Source of the DNA: Pseudomonadales bacterium
GTDB taxonomy: Bacteria; Pseudomonadota; Gammaproteobacteria; Pseudomonadales; Pseudohongiellaceae
Assembly (NCBI GenBank): GCA_024234365.1
Contig: JACKOK010000001.1
Span: forward strand, 186,001-250,000
DNA length: 64,000 nucleotides
Reading direction: 5' to 3'
Under the pieces are notes generated by a model. The model was not told the origin of the DNA. It was given only the letters and a program-made list of their open reading frames with translations, and did not search any database. This document shows, piece after piece, positions 34,092 to 43,293 of the stretch. A program made the position numbers and the translations under genes. Positions within the stretch are counted from its first letter, which is position 1, and every line of letters starts with the position of its first letter.

Positions 34092-35492
34092 TCAGGCGGC
34101 CGGTTGGTGACGAACGCGTTGCAAAAGTCCCACGCCTGCGCTTGCCATCGCGATGGACACCAGCGGGTTCAGGTAGTTCAGGAAGGCGTAGGGCGCATAG
34201 TCCAACACCGGAACTCCCAGGGTGCTGGCATAAAACGCACCGGCCGTTGTCCAGGGAATGAGACCGGTGCTCATGGTGGCACCTTCCTCAACGGAACGCG
34301 AGAGGATGGCCGGGTCCAGTTTCTGCCGTTCAAAGGCCTTGCGGAACAGCTGGCAGCTCAGAATGATGCTGATATAGGCCTCGCCCATGCCCATATTGCC
34401 GACGATGCCGGCTCCGATGGTGGTGGCAATCAGGCTTGCTGTCCGTTTGACCCGGGCAATGACACCCTCCAGCAGTGCCTGCAGGAAGCCCGCGTGGTAG
34501 AGAATGCCCCCCAGGGCCAATGCCATCAGCGACAGCAGCAGGGTCCAGCTCATGCTGCTGATGCCGCCCCGCCCCAGCAAGGCATCCAGGCTGGCCATGC
34601 CGGTATTGCCGGGCGTGTTGCTCCACAGGCTGTTCAGTACTTCCACCAACGGGCGCTCCTGATACAGCACGGCAACTGCGACAGCCGTGAGAATACTGCC
34701 GCTCATGCTGATTTCGGGAGACAACCTGCGCATGCTCAACAGCAGCATCACCGCCAGGGGCAACAGGGTTGCCATGAGCGAAAGGGAATAGTGTGTGGCG
34801 AGTGCCTGCTGTAGATCCACAATCGCATCCGCCGGCAGTGGGCGGTCAGCAAAACCCAGGCCGAGAACGGCAAGAATCAGCAGCGTCAGCAGGAACGCGG
34901 GGACAGTGGTGTAGAGCATGGAGCCGATGTGCCGATAGAGGTTGGTATTGGCACTCATGGCTGCCAGATTGGTGGTGTCGGAAATCGGTGAGAGCTTGTC
35001 GCCGAAGGTGGCGCCGGCCACCACCGTGCCCGCTACCAGAGGCAGGGGAATTTGCATGGTGGAGCCAATGCCGATGAGCACGACACCCAGGGTTCCTGCG
35101 GTACCCCAGGAGGTGCCGGTGGCCACCGACATCAGGCTGCACAGCACAAGCGCGGCGGCGAGGAAAAAGCCGGGGCTCAGCAGGTTCAAGCCGTGATAGA
35201 TCAGGGCCGCCACTGTGCCGCTCTGCATGAAGGCCGCAATGACCATGCCGATCAGGATGAAGATATAGATGGCTGGCAGGGCATTGCTGATGCCGCTGTT
35301 CATCATGCCGCGAATGGCCGTGAAATCATGGCCGAGCAGCCAGGCGTGCAGGCCACTCCACAGCAGGCAGAAAAACAGCACGATGTGCAGACTGATGGCG
35401 AAGACGAACAGCCCCGTGGAGATCATCAGGAAGTTGCCGCCAAAACACAGCAGGGCTTGTGCAAGAGAGGGAAGACGGGGAGTGGCAGACAT
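34092..35492 (-). CDS. NhaC-family Na+/H+ antiporter
   Basis: This inner-membrane antiporter exports Na+ in exchange for H+. The 466-residue protein has about 11-12 hydrophobic helices and the family signature ATFGDKLSPISDTTNLAA (about residues 165-182) along with SVATGTSWGTAGTLG. AGGAGCG precedes the ATG. It lies 78 bp after the sodium:alanine symporter gene and 44 bp before the M28-like gene; pairing with a Na+-driven symporter suggests that it recycles the coupling ion. Confidence 0.93.
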   Translation of the reverse strand: MSATPRLPSLAQALLCFGGNFLMISTGLFVFAISLHIVLFFCLLWSGLHAWLLGHDFTAIRGMMNSGISNALPAIYIFILIGMVIAAFMQSGTVAALIYHGLNLLSPGFFLAAALVLCSLMSVATGTSWGTAGTLGVVLIGIGSTMQIPLPLVAGTVVAGATFGDKLSPISDTTNLAAMSANTNLYRHIGSMLYTTVPAFLLTLLILAVLGLGFADRPLPADAIVDLQQALATHYSLSLMATLLPLAVMLLLSMRRLSPEISMSGSILTAVAVAVLYQERPLVEVLNSLWSNTPGNTGMASLDALLGRGGISSMSWTLLLSLMALALGGILYHAGFLQALLEGVIARVKRTASLIATTIGAGIVGNMGMGEAYISIILSCQLFRKAFERQKLDPAILSRSVEEGATMSTGLIPWTTAGAFYASTLGVPVLDYAPYAFLNYLNPLVSIAMASAGVGLLQRVRHQPAA

Positions 35493-35570
35493 CGGCGGGA
35501 GACGCTCCTGGGCTCGTTCCTGTTCGGGTAGGCACAGCGTAGCAGTTGTTGCCTGGCACGAACAGGAGGC

Positions 35571-37172
35571 TCAGGGAGATGGTTGAACCCAGTGTTCCGT
35601 GCGGAACCCGTGTTGTGCAGAAACGAAGGCACCACTGCCCCGGCGATAATGTTGCAGGGCCTTCATGACCACCGGTGTCCCGATCATCAGAATCGGAATG
35701 TTCACATACACCATCAGGATATTGCACAGATCCGAGATCGCCCAGATATTCCCCAGCTCCAGTCCGGCCAGCACCGTCAGGGCGCCGAAGGGAACAAAGC
35801 ACAGCGAGCCGGCGAGGCGTATGGCGAGAATGAAACTCCGCTGGCGGGAAATAAAGTTCGCCGAAATCTCCGCGAAGGAAATCATGCCAAGCAGGGTGGT
35901 AAAGGCGAACAGGGCGTAGCAGAGGCTGACCAGGATGGTGAGTGAGGCATCAATGGAGGCGGGCACCAGGGACTGCACGGAGCTGACATAAACCCCCAGC
36001 CGTGAGGCGCTCATCTGCGCCCACTGTGCCGGGTCGGCACTGCCCGACCACAGGTGGGCGATGATGACGATGAACCCGGTCAGCGTGCAGATCACGAGGG
36101 TGTCGACAAACACGCCCAAGCTCTGCACCAGCCCCTGCTCGCAGGGGTGTTCATTGTCCGCAACGGCGGCCGCCATGGTGATGGTGCCCTGGCCGGCCTC
36201 ATTGGACATCAGGCCGCGCCGCACGCCTTCTGCCAGTGCCACGCCCATGCCGCCTCCGAACACCGCATCCGGCGAGAATGCCCCGCGGAAAACCTCGCTG
36301 AAAAAATACGGTAGCAAGGGCAGGTTGATCATAATGATCAGCAGCGACACCAGGCAGAACGCGGAGGCCATGAAGGGAACCAGCAGATTGGTCCAGGCGC
36401 TGACGCGACGAATACCGCCGAGAATCAGGTAGGCGCAGCAGCACACCAGAACAATGGCAATGCCGAAATACAAAGGGGATTGCCGCTCCGCCTCAATGCC
36501 GGTAGCGGTTTGCGCGATCATGCCGACAGCGGTAAACACATTGAAAGTTTGCAGGGGGACATTGAACAAGGCATACACAATAAAGAGCAGGGACAGCACG
36601 ATGCCGATGCTGCGATGTCCCCCCAGAAGCCGACGCCCATAGAAGGGCAGCCCACCTACGAAATCACGCTCTTTCTGCTCCTTGAACAATTGCGCCAGCG
36701 TTGCCTCCATGAAGGCGGTGGACATCCCGAAGAAGGCCGCGACCCACATCCAGAATAAGGCACCAGGCCCTCCCACGGTAATGGCTCCGGTCACGCCGAC
36801 AATATTGCCGGGGCCGGCCCTCATGGCGAGCCCGAGCATAAAGGAGGCCAGTGCGCTGATGCCGGTGCCGGAACTGCGCTTGCGCAGCATGATGGGAATT
36901 GCCCGGCTGAAACTGAGCGCCTGAACGAAGCCGGTGCGCCAGGAGAAATACAAACCCATGCCCAGCAGAAAGAGTACGGCGAAGGACATTTGTCCCAGCA
37001 GTGGAATCGCACGGTAGCTGTCGAACTGCTGCGGGAAACTCCACACGGCATCGGAGATCGGCTGAATGAATGCGAAGAACTCGTTGATGCGCTGGAAGAG
37101 TGGGTGCACGGCTTCTTTCTCGCGGTTGCTGGGAATTGCACTGTATGTGTTTTTTTTCGGGGATGCCAGCAT
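35571..37172 (-). CDS. Sodium:alanine/glycine symporter (AGCS family)
   Basis: AGCS carriers import alanine or glycine with Na+. The protein has about 11 transmembrane segments and the family motifs RAGPGNIVGVTGAITVGGPGALFWMW and GVRRGLMSNEAGQGTITMAAA. The first ATG gives 533 residues, but GTG at 37109 (VHPLFQRINEFF) may be the true start, since the first 21 residues are polar and unlike the family. It heads an operon with the NhaC antiporter and the M28-like protein and is divergent from the receptor at 37346. Confidence 0.93.
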   Translation of the reverse strand: MLASPKKNTYSAIPSNREKEAVHPLFQRINEFFAFIQPISDAVWSFPQQFDSYRAIPLLGQMSFAVLFLLGMGLYFSWRTGFVQALSFSRAIPIMLRKRSSGTGISALASFMLGLAMRAGPGNIVGVTGAITVGGPGALFWMWVAAFFGMSTAFMEATLAQLFKEQKERDFVGGLPFYGRRLLGGHRSIGIVLSLLFIVYALFNVPLQTFNVFTAVGMIAQTATGIEAERQSPLYFGIAIVLVCCCAYLILGGIRRVSAWTNLLVPFMASAFCLVSLLIIMINLPLLPYFFSEVFRGAFSPDAVFGGGMGVALAEGVRRGLMSNEAGQGTITMAAAVADNEHPCEQGLVQSLGVFVDTLVICTLTGFIVIIAHLWSGSADPAQWAQMSASRLGVYVSSVQSLVPASIDASLTILVSLCYALFAFTTLLGMISFAEISANFISRQRSFILAIRLAGSLCFVPFGALTVLAGLELGNIWAISDLCNILMVYVNIPILMIGTPVVMKALQHYRRGSGAFVSAQHGFRTEHWVQPSP

Positions 37173-37345
37173 CTGCGCAAAGCGTCTTCGTCATTGAAGT
37201 GACGTGAAATCTTCAAATTCCTGTCACCCGCGCTTCACATTGTTTGCACACAATAGCCCCCGCATGCACAACCCACCGCAGTGGGTGGACAACTTATCGA
37301 CACCGGCATTCCAGCCGCGGATGCCCTATTCCAGAGGTTTATTGT

Positions 37346-39973
37346 ATGAACTCAGTGCAGTCTTTTTTTCACACGCCCTTTCTGCGCAGAACACTGTGTC
37401 TTGCCATGGCGGCTGCCAGTGGCATGAATGCGCATGCCCAACAAAACGACAGCAGCGAAGCGATTGAGGAAATCGTCGTGCAAGGCAGCAGTCTGTCTCG
37501 TCAGCGCGCCATTGAACAGAAACAGATGGACTCCCGCCTGATCGAGGCCTTGGGGGCGGATGAGCTGGGGCAGTTTCCCGATCGCAATGTGGGAGAGTCC
37601 CTGAATCGTCTGCCGGGCGTGTCCATGTTGGTAGAGAAAGGCGAAGGACGCTTCGTGCAGATTCGCGGCATTAATCCGGCATTGAACAATGTCACCATCA
37701 ACGGGGTGCAGATGGGCTCTCCCGAGCAGGAGGGCGGTGGCCGTGCGGCACCGATGGACGTGATTTCCGGTGGGGTGCTGGGAGGCGTACAGGTCGTGAA
37801 GACGCCGACAGCAGACATGGATTCCCAGGGCATCGGTGGCACGGTGAATGTGAAGACCACCATGCCATTTGATCGCAGTGATGAGTTCTACGGTTATGTG
37901 ACGACCCGTTTCGGCCGCGAAAGTGTACGCCCCGAGAGTGAGGCCTATGCCGGGCAGGATCCGCGTGCGCTGGATGCGATGGCCTCGGGCAAGCTGGCGG
38001 ACAACACCATCGGTTGGCTGTTGGGCGCCACCTGGTCCGATCGTGAATATATAGGGCAGGGCATTTACCAGGACGATTGGGATGAGAGCAGTGGTGTCGG
38101 CCTGCCGGTCAACGTCAAGAATAACTATTACACGATTGGCCGTGAACGAACGAATCTGAATGCCGCATTAGAATTCCGTCCCTCGGAGAATGACACCTAT
38201 TATTTGCGCGGGTTCTACGCAAAGTGGCAGGAATTCCAGCACCGTAATCGCTACGAACAGAACCTGAGTGCAGGTGTCGTACCCACAAATGCCGACAGCG
38301 GAGTGTCCGGCAAGAATCGCATCCTGGCAAACATCCGCCTGGAAGAGGCCGATAAGGATCTGCGCTCTTTCAGCGCCGGTGGTGAGAATATTCTGGGTCA
38401 ATTGACGCTGAGTTATATGCTGCAGAGCAACCGCAATGAACTGGCGGAACCGAACGATAACTGGGAGTTCCGTTCCGGTGCCATTTTCGGCCCCAATACC
38501 TGGACGCACGACAGTGATGGCGTGGTGAGTATCACGCCGGATGCAGGCACCCCGAATCGTCAGGACCCAAACCTGATCGGATTTCGTCGCGTACGTTTCT
38601 TCGACCGGACGATGACGGAGGATACGGATATCGCCAAGGTGGATCTGCAATGGGAACTGGATGATCGCAGCTACCTCAAGAGCGGTGTGAAGTACAGCAA
38701 TACCGACCGTGTTCTGGACGATGCCCAACATCGTTTCAACCCCGGCAGTGCCAGTCTGACTCTGGGTAGCTCGTCGGCATTCACCCAGGGCGGTTTCATC
38801 AATGATGCCGATAAATACAATGTGCCCAATATCTGGATGAATCTGGCGGGCATGAATGCCTTTTTTGCCAACTCAGCCAATATGGCCTACTTCGCAGCGG
38901 ATGCGGGTGATGATTTTGTCAGCAATAATGCGGCTGACTACGGGGTGGAGGAGTCGGTGTGGGCAGCCTATATCATGGGCGCCAGAAGTTTTGATCGTCT
39001 CGAGCTGATTGCCGGTGTGCGCTACGAGAGCACGGATGTTGAGAGCTCCGGTAATGCATTGAATGCCGGCAGTGTAAGACGTATAAAAGCATCCGGAAAT
39101 TATTCAAATGTGATGCCGTCCTTGATTGCCAATTACAGACTGAACGATCAGTTTGTGGCGCGTGCAGGGATCACCCGGGCGCTGGGGAGACCGAACTTTG
39201 AAACGATTGCTCCTCGCTCCACTATCTCCGATGATGGTGGCCCTGTTGCCAGTATCTCTATCGGCAACCCCGATCTGACGCCGCGCAAGTCCACCAACTA
39301 CGACCTGTCACTGGAGTGGTATCCGGGCGAGCTGTCCCTGCTGTCCCTGAGTGTGTTCTACAAGGATATCGATGACGAGTTGATCGGCTCCACGACCTCA
39401 CTGAGCAGCAAGGCCGAGATGGATGCTGCTCTCGCGTCACGCGGCCTGAATGGCGTTGTGGATACCGCAACGCTGACACGTCTCGATCTGTCCACCACCA
39501 TCAATGCCAGCTCTGCCAGCCTCAAAGGGGTGGAACTGATGGGGCAGACACAATTGAGTTTCCTGCCTGCGCCGTTCGACGGTCTGGGAGTGTCTGCCTC
39601 GTTGACACGTCTGGACGGGGAAACCAAACTCCCCACCGGGACGATTCCCCTGGTGGGTCAGCCGGAAAGCACTTATGCCTTCTCACTGTTTTATCAGAAC
39701 GATCGTATCGATGCGTCTCTCAGCTATGCATACAATGACAGCTTCCTGACGGATCTGAATGCAGACCCGGATCTGGTGCTCGACCAGGGCGAATTCGGTC
39801 GCTGGGATGCGAAGCTGAGCTATTCGCTGTGGGATAATCTGAAGATATTCCTGGAAGGGGTGAACCTCAACGACGAACCGACTTCGGAATTTCAGGGCGG
39901 GCGCAGCGACTGGAATACCGAGTACGAGTGGGTTGGTCGCACTTACTATATGGGCGTCAGCTACGGTTTCTGA
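37346..39973 (+). CDS. TonB-dependent outer-membrane receptor
   Basis: The 875-residue receptor imports an unknown ligand across the outer membrane using TonB energy. It has a signal peptide (to about residue 31, AAASGMNAHAQ), a TonB-box-like AIEEIVVQGSS, a plug domain (ELGQFPDRNVGESLNRLPGVSM to about 150, with RFVQIRGINPALNNVTINGVQM) and a 22-strand-type barrel ending RTYYMGVSYGF. The plug wording is that of the Caulobacter-type receptor family, often linked to sugars or complex organics. ATG at 37346 has AGAGG upstream. A lipoprotein gene follows behind a hairpin; the AGCS operon is divergent. Confidence 0.93.
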   Translation: MNSVQSFFHTPFLRRTLCLAMAAASGMNAHAQQNDSSEAIEEIVVQGSSLSRQRAIEQKQMDSRLIEALGADELGQFPDRNVGESLNRLPGVSMLVEKGEGRFVQIRGINPALNNVTINGVQMGSPEQEGGGRAAPMDVISGGVLGGVQVVKTPTADMDSQGIGGTVNVKTTMPFDRSDEFYGYVTTRFGRESVRPESEAYAGQDPRALDAMASGKLADNTIGWLLGATWSDREYIGQGIYQDDWDESSGVGLPVNVKNNYYTIGRERTNLNAALEFRPSENDTYYLRGFYAKWQEFQHRNRYEQNLSAGVVPTNADSGVSGKNRILANIRLEEADKDLRSFSAGGENILGQLTLSYMLQSNRNELAEPNDNWEFRSGAIFGPNTWTHDSDGVVSITPDAGTPNRQDPNLIGFRRVRFFDRTMTEDTDIAKVDLQWELDDRSYLKSGVKYSNTDRVLDDAQHRFNPGSASLTLGSSSAFTQGGFINDADKYNVPNIWMNLAGMNAFFANSANMAYFAADAGDDFVSNNAADYGVEESVWAAYIMGARSFDRLELIAGVRYESTDVESSGNALNAGSVRRIKASGNYSNVMPSLIANYRLNDQFVARAGITRALGRPNFETIAPRSTISDDGGPVASISIGNPDLTPRKSTNYDLSLEWYPGELSLLSLSVFYKDIDDELIGSTTSLSSKAEMDAALASRGLNGVVDTATLTRLDLSTTINASSASLKGVELMGQTQLSFLPAPFDGLGVSASLTRLDGETKLPTGTIPLVGQPESTYAFSLFYQNDRIDASLSYAYNDSFLTDLNADPDLVLDQGEFGRWDAKLSYSLWDNLKIFLEGVNLNDEPTSEFQGGRSDWNTEYEWVGRTYYMGVSYGF

Positions 39974-39997
39974 GGCGACAGCCAGACGTTTGGGTGG

Positions 39998-40023
39998 CAC
40001 GGTGGGTTTCCGGACCCACCGTG
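39998..40023 (+). other. Intercistronic hairpin between receptor and lipoprotein genes
   Basis: CACGGTGGGT (39998-40007) and ACCCACCGTG (40014-40023) form a perfect 10-bp stem with a 6-nt loop. No T-run follows, so it more likely stabilises the receptor mRNA or reduces downstream expression than terminates it. Confidence 0.6.
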
Positions 40024-40042
40024 TGCTATTGGGAGGAGCGAC

Positions 40043-40945
40043 ATGATGAAGACGATGATGATGCTGGGGCTGGGATTTCTCTCGGCTTGCGTCGGTGCGG
40101 CTGAACAGCGTTTGCCGGAAGGGATGCCGGTGTTCGAGGCGGAAATCACCGGGCAGTTTGCGACCTTTGATGCCCGGCAGGCGGTGGCGGTGGACGCGGA
40201 TGCGTTCTACGCCATCAACAACTTCCGCATTACGCGCCATGACAAGCGAAGTGGCGAGGCACAGTTGCAATGGGATGGGGTGTCGGACGAATCAGGCCCC
40301 CTGATTCATCTCGACAGCGGCATGGTGCTGGACGGGCGTCTCTATGCGGCGCATTCCAATTACCCCTTGTGGCCGATGACAAGTTCCATCGAAATCTGGG
40401 ACACCGGAACCATGGCACATATCGGGAGCTACAGCTTTGGTATTCAGTTGGGTTCCATGACCTGGATTGATCGTCATGAGGGCTATTGGTGGGGAGGCTT
40501 CGGCAATTACGACAAGGTTCAGTTTGGCCAGGATCATCCTTACGGGGAAACCCGGTTTTCACAGGTGGTGAAGATGGACGATGATTTCCGCGTGCTGGAA
40601 CAGTGGAGTCTGCCTGCTGCGCTGCACCCGCGGCTGTCACCGATGAGCAATTCGGGTGGCAGCTGGGGCAGGGATGGCTATCTGTATTTGACCGGACACG
40701 ATTATCCGGAAATCTATGTGATGCGGATTCCTGCCACCGGCGGCACCCTGGAGTGGGTGGCAACAGTTCATGTGCCAGGCCTCAACGGCCAGGGCATCGC
40801 CTGGGATCGCAGTGTGACGGAACCTGTCCTGTGGGGCATTCTCAAGAGCAGGAGTGAGGTATACCGAATCCATATGCCGAAGATTGACCTGCCACCGGAA
40901 TCGCCAACAGGCCTCATTCGTCAGCCGGGTGATTTTGCGCAGTGA
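40043..40945 (+). CDS. Putative lipoprotein with beta-propeller-like repeats
   Basis: The 300-residue product has a short signal peptide with a lipobox-like LSAC (residues 13-16); cleavage by signal peptidase I after VGAA is the alternative. The mature part has repeated short strands with Trp/Gly/Asp (AVAVDADAFYAINNF, HLDSGMVLDGRLYAAHSN, SIEIWDTGTMAHIGSY, WIDRHEGYWWGGFGNYD, DGYLYLTGHDYPEIYVMRI) that suggest a six- or seven-bladed propeller. I do not recognise a catalytic motif. It lies 69 bp after a TonB-dependent receptor with a GGAGGAG ribosome site, so it probably helps bind or process that receptor's substrate. Confidence 0.65.
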   Translation: MMKTMMMLGLGFLSACVGAAEQRLPEGMPVFEAEITGQFATFDARQAVAVDADAFYAINNFRITRHDKRSGEAQLQWDGVSDESGPLIHLDSGMVLDGRLYAAHSNYPLWPMTSSIEIWDTGTMAHIGSYSFGIQLGSMTWIDRHEGYWWGGFGNYDKVQFGQDHPYGETRFSQVVKMDDDFRVLEQWSLPAALHPRLSPMSNSGGSWGRDGYLYLTGHDYPEIYVMRIPATGGTLEWVATVHVPGLNGQGIAWDRSVTEPVLWGILKSRSEVYRIHMPKIDLPPESPTGLIRQPGDFAQ

Positions 40946-40965
40946 TGTGCTGAGTGCTACTGGCC

Positions 40966-41084
40966 GATCCGCACAGCGGGGTGAGCTTGTCGGAGACGCC
41001 AAAAAGCGTACATCCCTGTACAGGCTCGGCGTGCGCCATCCATGGCGCCCGACGCTCCGCCACCCTCACCCCGCTGCGCGGATC
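40966..41084 (+). repeat. Structured Y-shaped repeat, copy 3 (forward)
   Basis: The 119-bp element has 20-bp arms with one mismatch (40966-40985 beginning GATCCGC; 41065-41084 ending GCGGATC). Inner GGAG/CTCC (40992-40995, 41055-41058) encloses GTACA-TCCC-TGTAC (41008-41021) and GCGCCA-TCCA-TGGCGC (41033-41048). The joining sequence ACGCCAAAAAGC and GGCTCGGC match copies 1, 2 and 4. The arms are unique. Confidence 0.92.
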
Positions 41085-41140
41085 TCGTTGAGTGCCGATT
41101 CGTTGCACAGAGTATTCGTTCATCCGTTGGCGCGGGTCGA

Positions 41141-41261
41141 GCTACAGGCAGAAGGTATATGCAGGCAGGAGCGTCTCGCGCCACGGACGGCGCGAGCCGA
41201 GCCTGCACATGGACGTGCGCCTTTTGGCGTCTCCTGAATGCATATACCTTCTGCCTGTAGC
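41141..41261 (-). repeat. Structured Y-shaped repeat, copy 4 (reverse)
   Basis: Again 121 bp. Perfect 23-bp arms (41141-41163 beginning GCTACAGGCAG; 41239-41261 ending CTGCCTGTAGC) match no other copy. Inner CAGGAG/CTCCTG (41166-41171, 41231-41236) encloses CTCGCGCC/GGCGCGAG (41175-41196) and GCACATGGACGTGC (41205-41218). It is inverted relative to copy 3 and only 56 bp from it, forming the second inverted pair. Confidence 0.92.
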
Positions 41262-41282
41262 GTCACTACGAAGTGCAATCAA

Positions 41283-41879
41283 CTACTTATCGGGGTTTTC
41301 GATATCACTGAAGTCCCTGCGCACGTCCGCAACCTTTCCCCGATAGCCTTCCGCATCGCCGAATTCCGTGAAGCGATGATAGCGGTCGTGGGCCTTTTTC
41401 AGCTGCCGCGCGTGTTTGATCGGGCACCAGTACTGCTCTGTGCGGCCTGCCACTTCCGTCACATAGGCCATCAGGCCATTGAAATAGCCACAATACAGGC
41501 AGTTGAGTTTTTCGATGATGTTCAGGTAGGCGAGGTAGTGGCGGTCGATCACTATGTGGTCCTTGCGGCGCACTTTCGGGATGCCGTAGATCGGGAAGCA
41601 GATTGCCTGGAACAGGCTGACAACCAGATCCAGAAACAGCGCCGGAACCAGGCAGAGCCAGATGACAGGGACGGTGAGGACATTCCTGAGTCTCGCCCGG
41701 CGCAGGTACTGGAACACATGCACCGCGCGCGTCCGGTGTTCTGCCAGCGCCTGCTCGGTGAATTGCACACCCTGCTCGCGGATCTCGTAACTGCGGATAC
41801 GGATCTTCTGAATCTCCTGCCGCAGCTCTGCTTCCAGCGCCTTGATCTGCGCTGACAGTTCCGTAATCCGCTTGTTCAT
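41283..41879 (-). CDS. Conserved membrane protein of unknown function
   Basis: The 198-residue product has an N-terminal coiled coil (residues 1-45, heptads of Ile/Leu with Glu/Lys), a hydrophobic hairpin (about 65-95, NVLTVPVIWLCLVPALFLDLVVSLFQAICF) and a soluble C-terminal part with the patterned block NCLYCGYFNGLMAYVTEVAGRTEQYWCPIKHA (about 125-156). The CxxC plus a third Cys-Pro suggests a metal or disulfide site. I think I have seen this block in unannotated proteins of other marine proteobacteria but cannot name a family. It stands alone between copy 4 of the repeat and the MATE gene. Confidence 0.75.
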   Translation of the reverse strand: MNKRITELSAQIKALEAELRQEIQKIRIRSYEIREQGVQFTEQALAEHRTRAVHVFQYLRRARLRNVLTVPVIWLCLVPALFLDLVVSLFQAICFPIYGIPKVRRKDHIVIDRHYLAYLNIIEKLNCLYCGYFNGLMAYVTEVAGRTEQYWCPIKHARQLKKAHDRYHRFTEFGDAEGYRGKVADVRRDFSDIENPDK

Positions 41880-41946
41880 TAAAGGCTCCGCATGGCTGCT
41901 GACGACTTCCCGTCATGGTCGCCAATGCCCAGCCGAAAAGCCAGTG

Positions 41947-43293
41947 CTATGTTGCCGGATCTGTGAGGCGCAGCCGGAATTCGCGTTGTACCAGCAGATA
42001 GCTCACCACGGCCTGGGTGCATACCGACAGGATGGACACATACCAGACCTGCTCAATGGCAAAGCCGGGCTGGTACTTCAGCAGCACCGCCGTGGGCAGG
42101 AAGACCAGCACCCGCGCCAGGGAGCTGAGCATCGCGGGGCGGGTGTTGCCCAGGCCCTGAAAAATACCGGAGCAGGAAAACACAATGCCCTGCGCGATGA
42201 AATTGAGCGAGATCAGTTGCAGGAACACGGAGCCGACCTCGATCACTTCCTCTTCACTGGTAAAGAAACCCACCAGCAGATCGGATTTCCACAGCATCAG
42301 AATAGTCACGACCAGCATGACAATACTGCTGAGCAGCATGCCCTTGCGGCTTGTCTCGCGCACACGGTCGTAGCGGCCTGCGCCATAGTTCTGCCCCGCG
42401 ATCGGGCCCAGGGAAAACGCAATCGCCATGGTGGGCATGAAGATCGACTGCATGATGCGCCCGCCAATGCTGAAGCCTGCCTGTGCCGCCGCGCCAAACT
42501 CCTGAATCAGCCAGTACACGGCGGAGAAGTAGACAAAGAGCAGCAACATCTCGCCCCCGGCAGGCAGGCCGATGTCCAGCATGCGTTTCCAGATGTCCAG
42601 ACGCGGGCGCCACAGGCTGCGTTGGAAAGAAACATATTTTTCCAGCTTTACAAAATAGAAGGTCAGCATCAGCACGCCCACGAACACCGACAGGGAGCTG
42701 GCGAGCCCCGCCCCCATGACGCCCAGCGCCGGCCCCGGCCCCCAGCCGGCAATGAGGATGGGGGCCAGCGCGGTGTTCAGCAGTACGGTGGCAACCTGCA
42801 CCACCATGCCGGGTTTGACCAGCCCGGTGGCGCGCAGTGACGATGCCATGGCCATCATGGGGAACTGCAGCGCCATGCCGGGCAGGAACCAGTAGAGGAA
42901 GGTGACGCCTTCGCGCAGGGAGGCTTCATCGGAGGCGATGGTGCCCAGATAGGTTTCAGCGAACAGCATGCCCCCTAGCCATGTGACCAGGGCAAAGACC
43001 AGTGCCACCACGATGGACTGATTGAAGACCAGATTCGCCTCATCCTGCTGCTTGCGGCCTACCGCCTGCGAGATAAGCGCCACGGCGCTTACGCCGAGTA
43101 TCTGCGTCAGCGCCATAATCATGAACATCAGGGTGCCGCCGGCCCCGACGCCGGCCACCGAGTCATCCCCCAGTGCGGCCACAAAATAAAGATCCACCAA
43201 TAGATAGAGGGTCTGGAAGATCATGCCGGCCGCCACGGGAGTGGCCATGCTGATAATGATACGGGGGATGGAACCCTGGGTGAGGTCTCTCAT
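41947..43293 (-). CDS. MATE-family multidrug/metabolite exporter
   Basis: This inner-membrane antiporter exports cationic drugs or metabolites using Na+ or H+. The 448-residue protein has about 12 transmembrane helices in two related halves; PVAAGMIFQTLYLLVDLYFVAALGDDSVAGVGAGG is the typical first-half motif and QNYGAGRYDRVRE the conserved mid-loop. ATG at 43293 (MRDLTQGSIPRIIISM) is chosen because the upstream extension is a non-hydrophobic, Arg/Ser-rich stretch unlike any MATE. The substrate cannot be read from the sequence. Confidence 0.93.
   Translation of the reverse strand: MRDLTQGSIPRIIISMATPVAAGMIFQTLYLLVDLYFVAALGDDSVAGVGAGGTLMFMIMALTQILGVSAVALISQAVGRKQQDEANLVFNQSIVVALVFALVTWLGGMLFAETYLGTIASDEASLREGVTFLYWFLPGMALQFPMMAMASSLRATGLVKPGMVVQVATVLLNTALAPILIAGWGPGPALGVMGAGLASSLSVFVGVLMLTFYFVKLEKYVSFQRSLWRPRLDIWKRMLDIGLPAGGEMLLLFVYFSAVYWLIQEFGAAAQAGFSIGGRIMQSIFMPTMAIAFSLGPIAGQNYGAGRYDRVRETSRKGMLLSSIVMLVVTILMLWKSDLLVGFFTSEEEVIEVGSVFLQLISLNFIAQGIVFSCSGIFQGLGNTRPAMLSSLARVLVFLPTAVLLKYQPGFAIEQVWYVSILSVCTQAVVSYLLVQREFRLRLTDPAT

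Noticed and set aside
37239..37254. Small palindrome ATTGT-ACAAT in the AGCS-receptor divergent gap as an operator
   Set aside because: Five-bp arms of A+T-rich sequence are expected by chance; no second copy or regulator gene nearby.
32302..41261. Integron attC sites as an explanation of the structured repeats
   Set aside because: attC sites need the RYYYAAC/GTTRRRY core sites and extrahelical bases; neither is present, and there is no integrase or cassette between the pairs.
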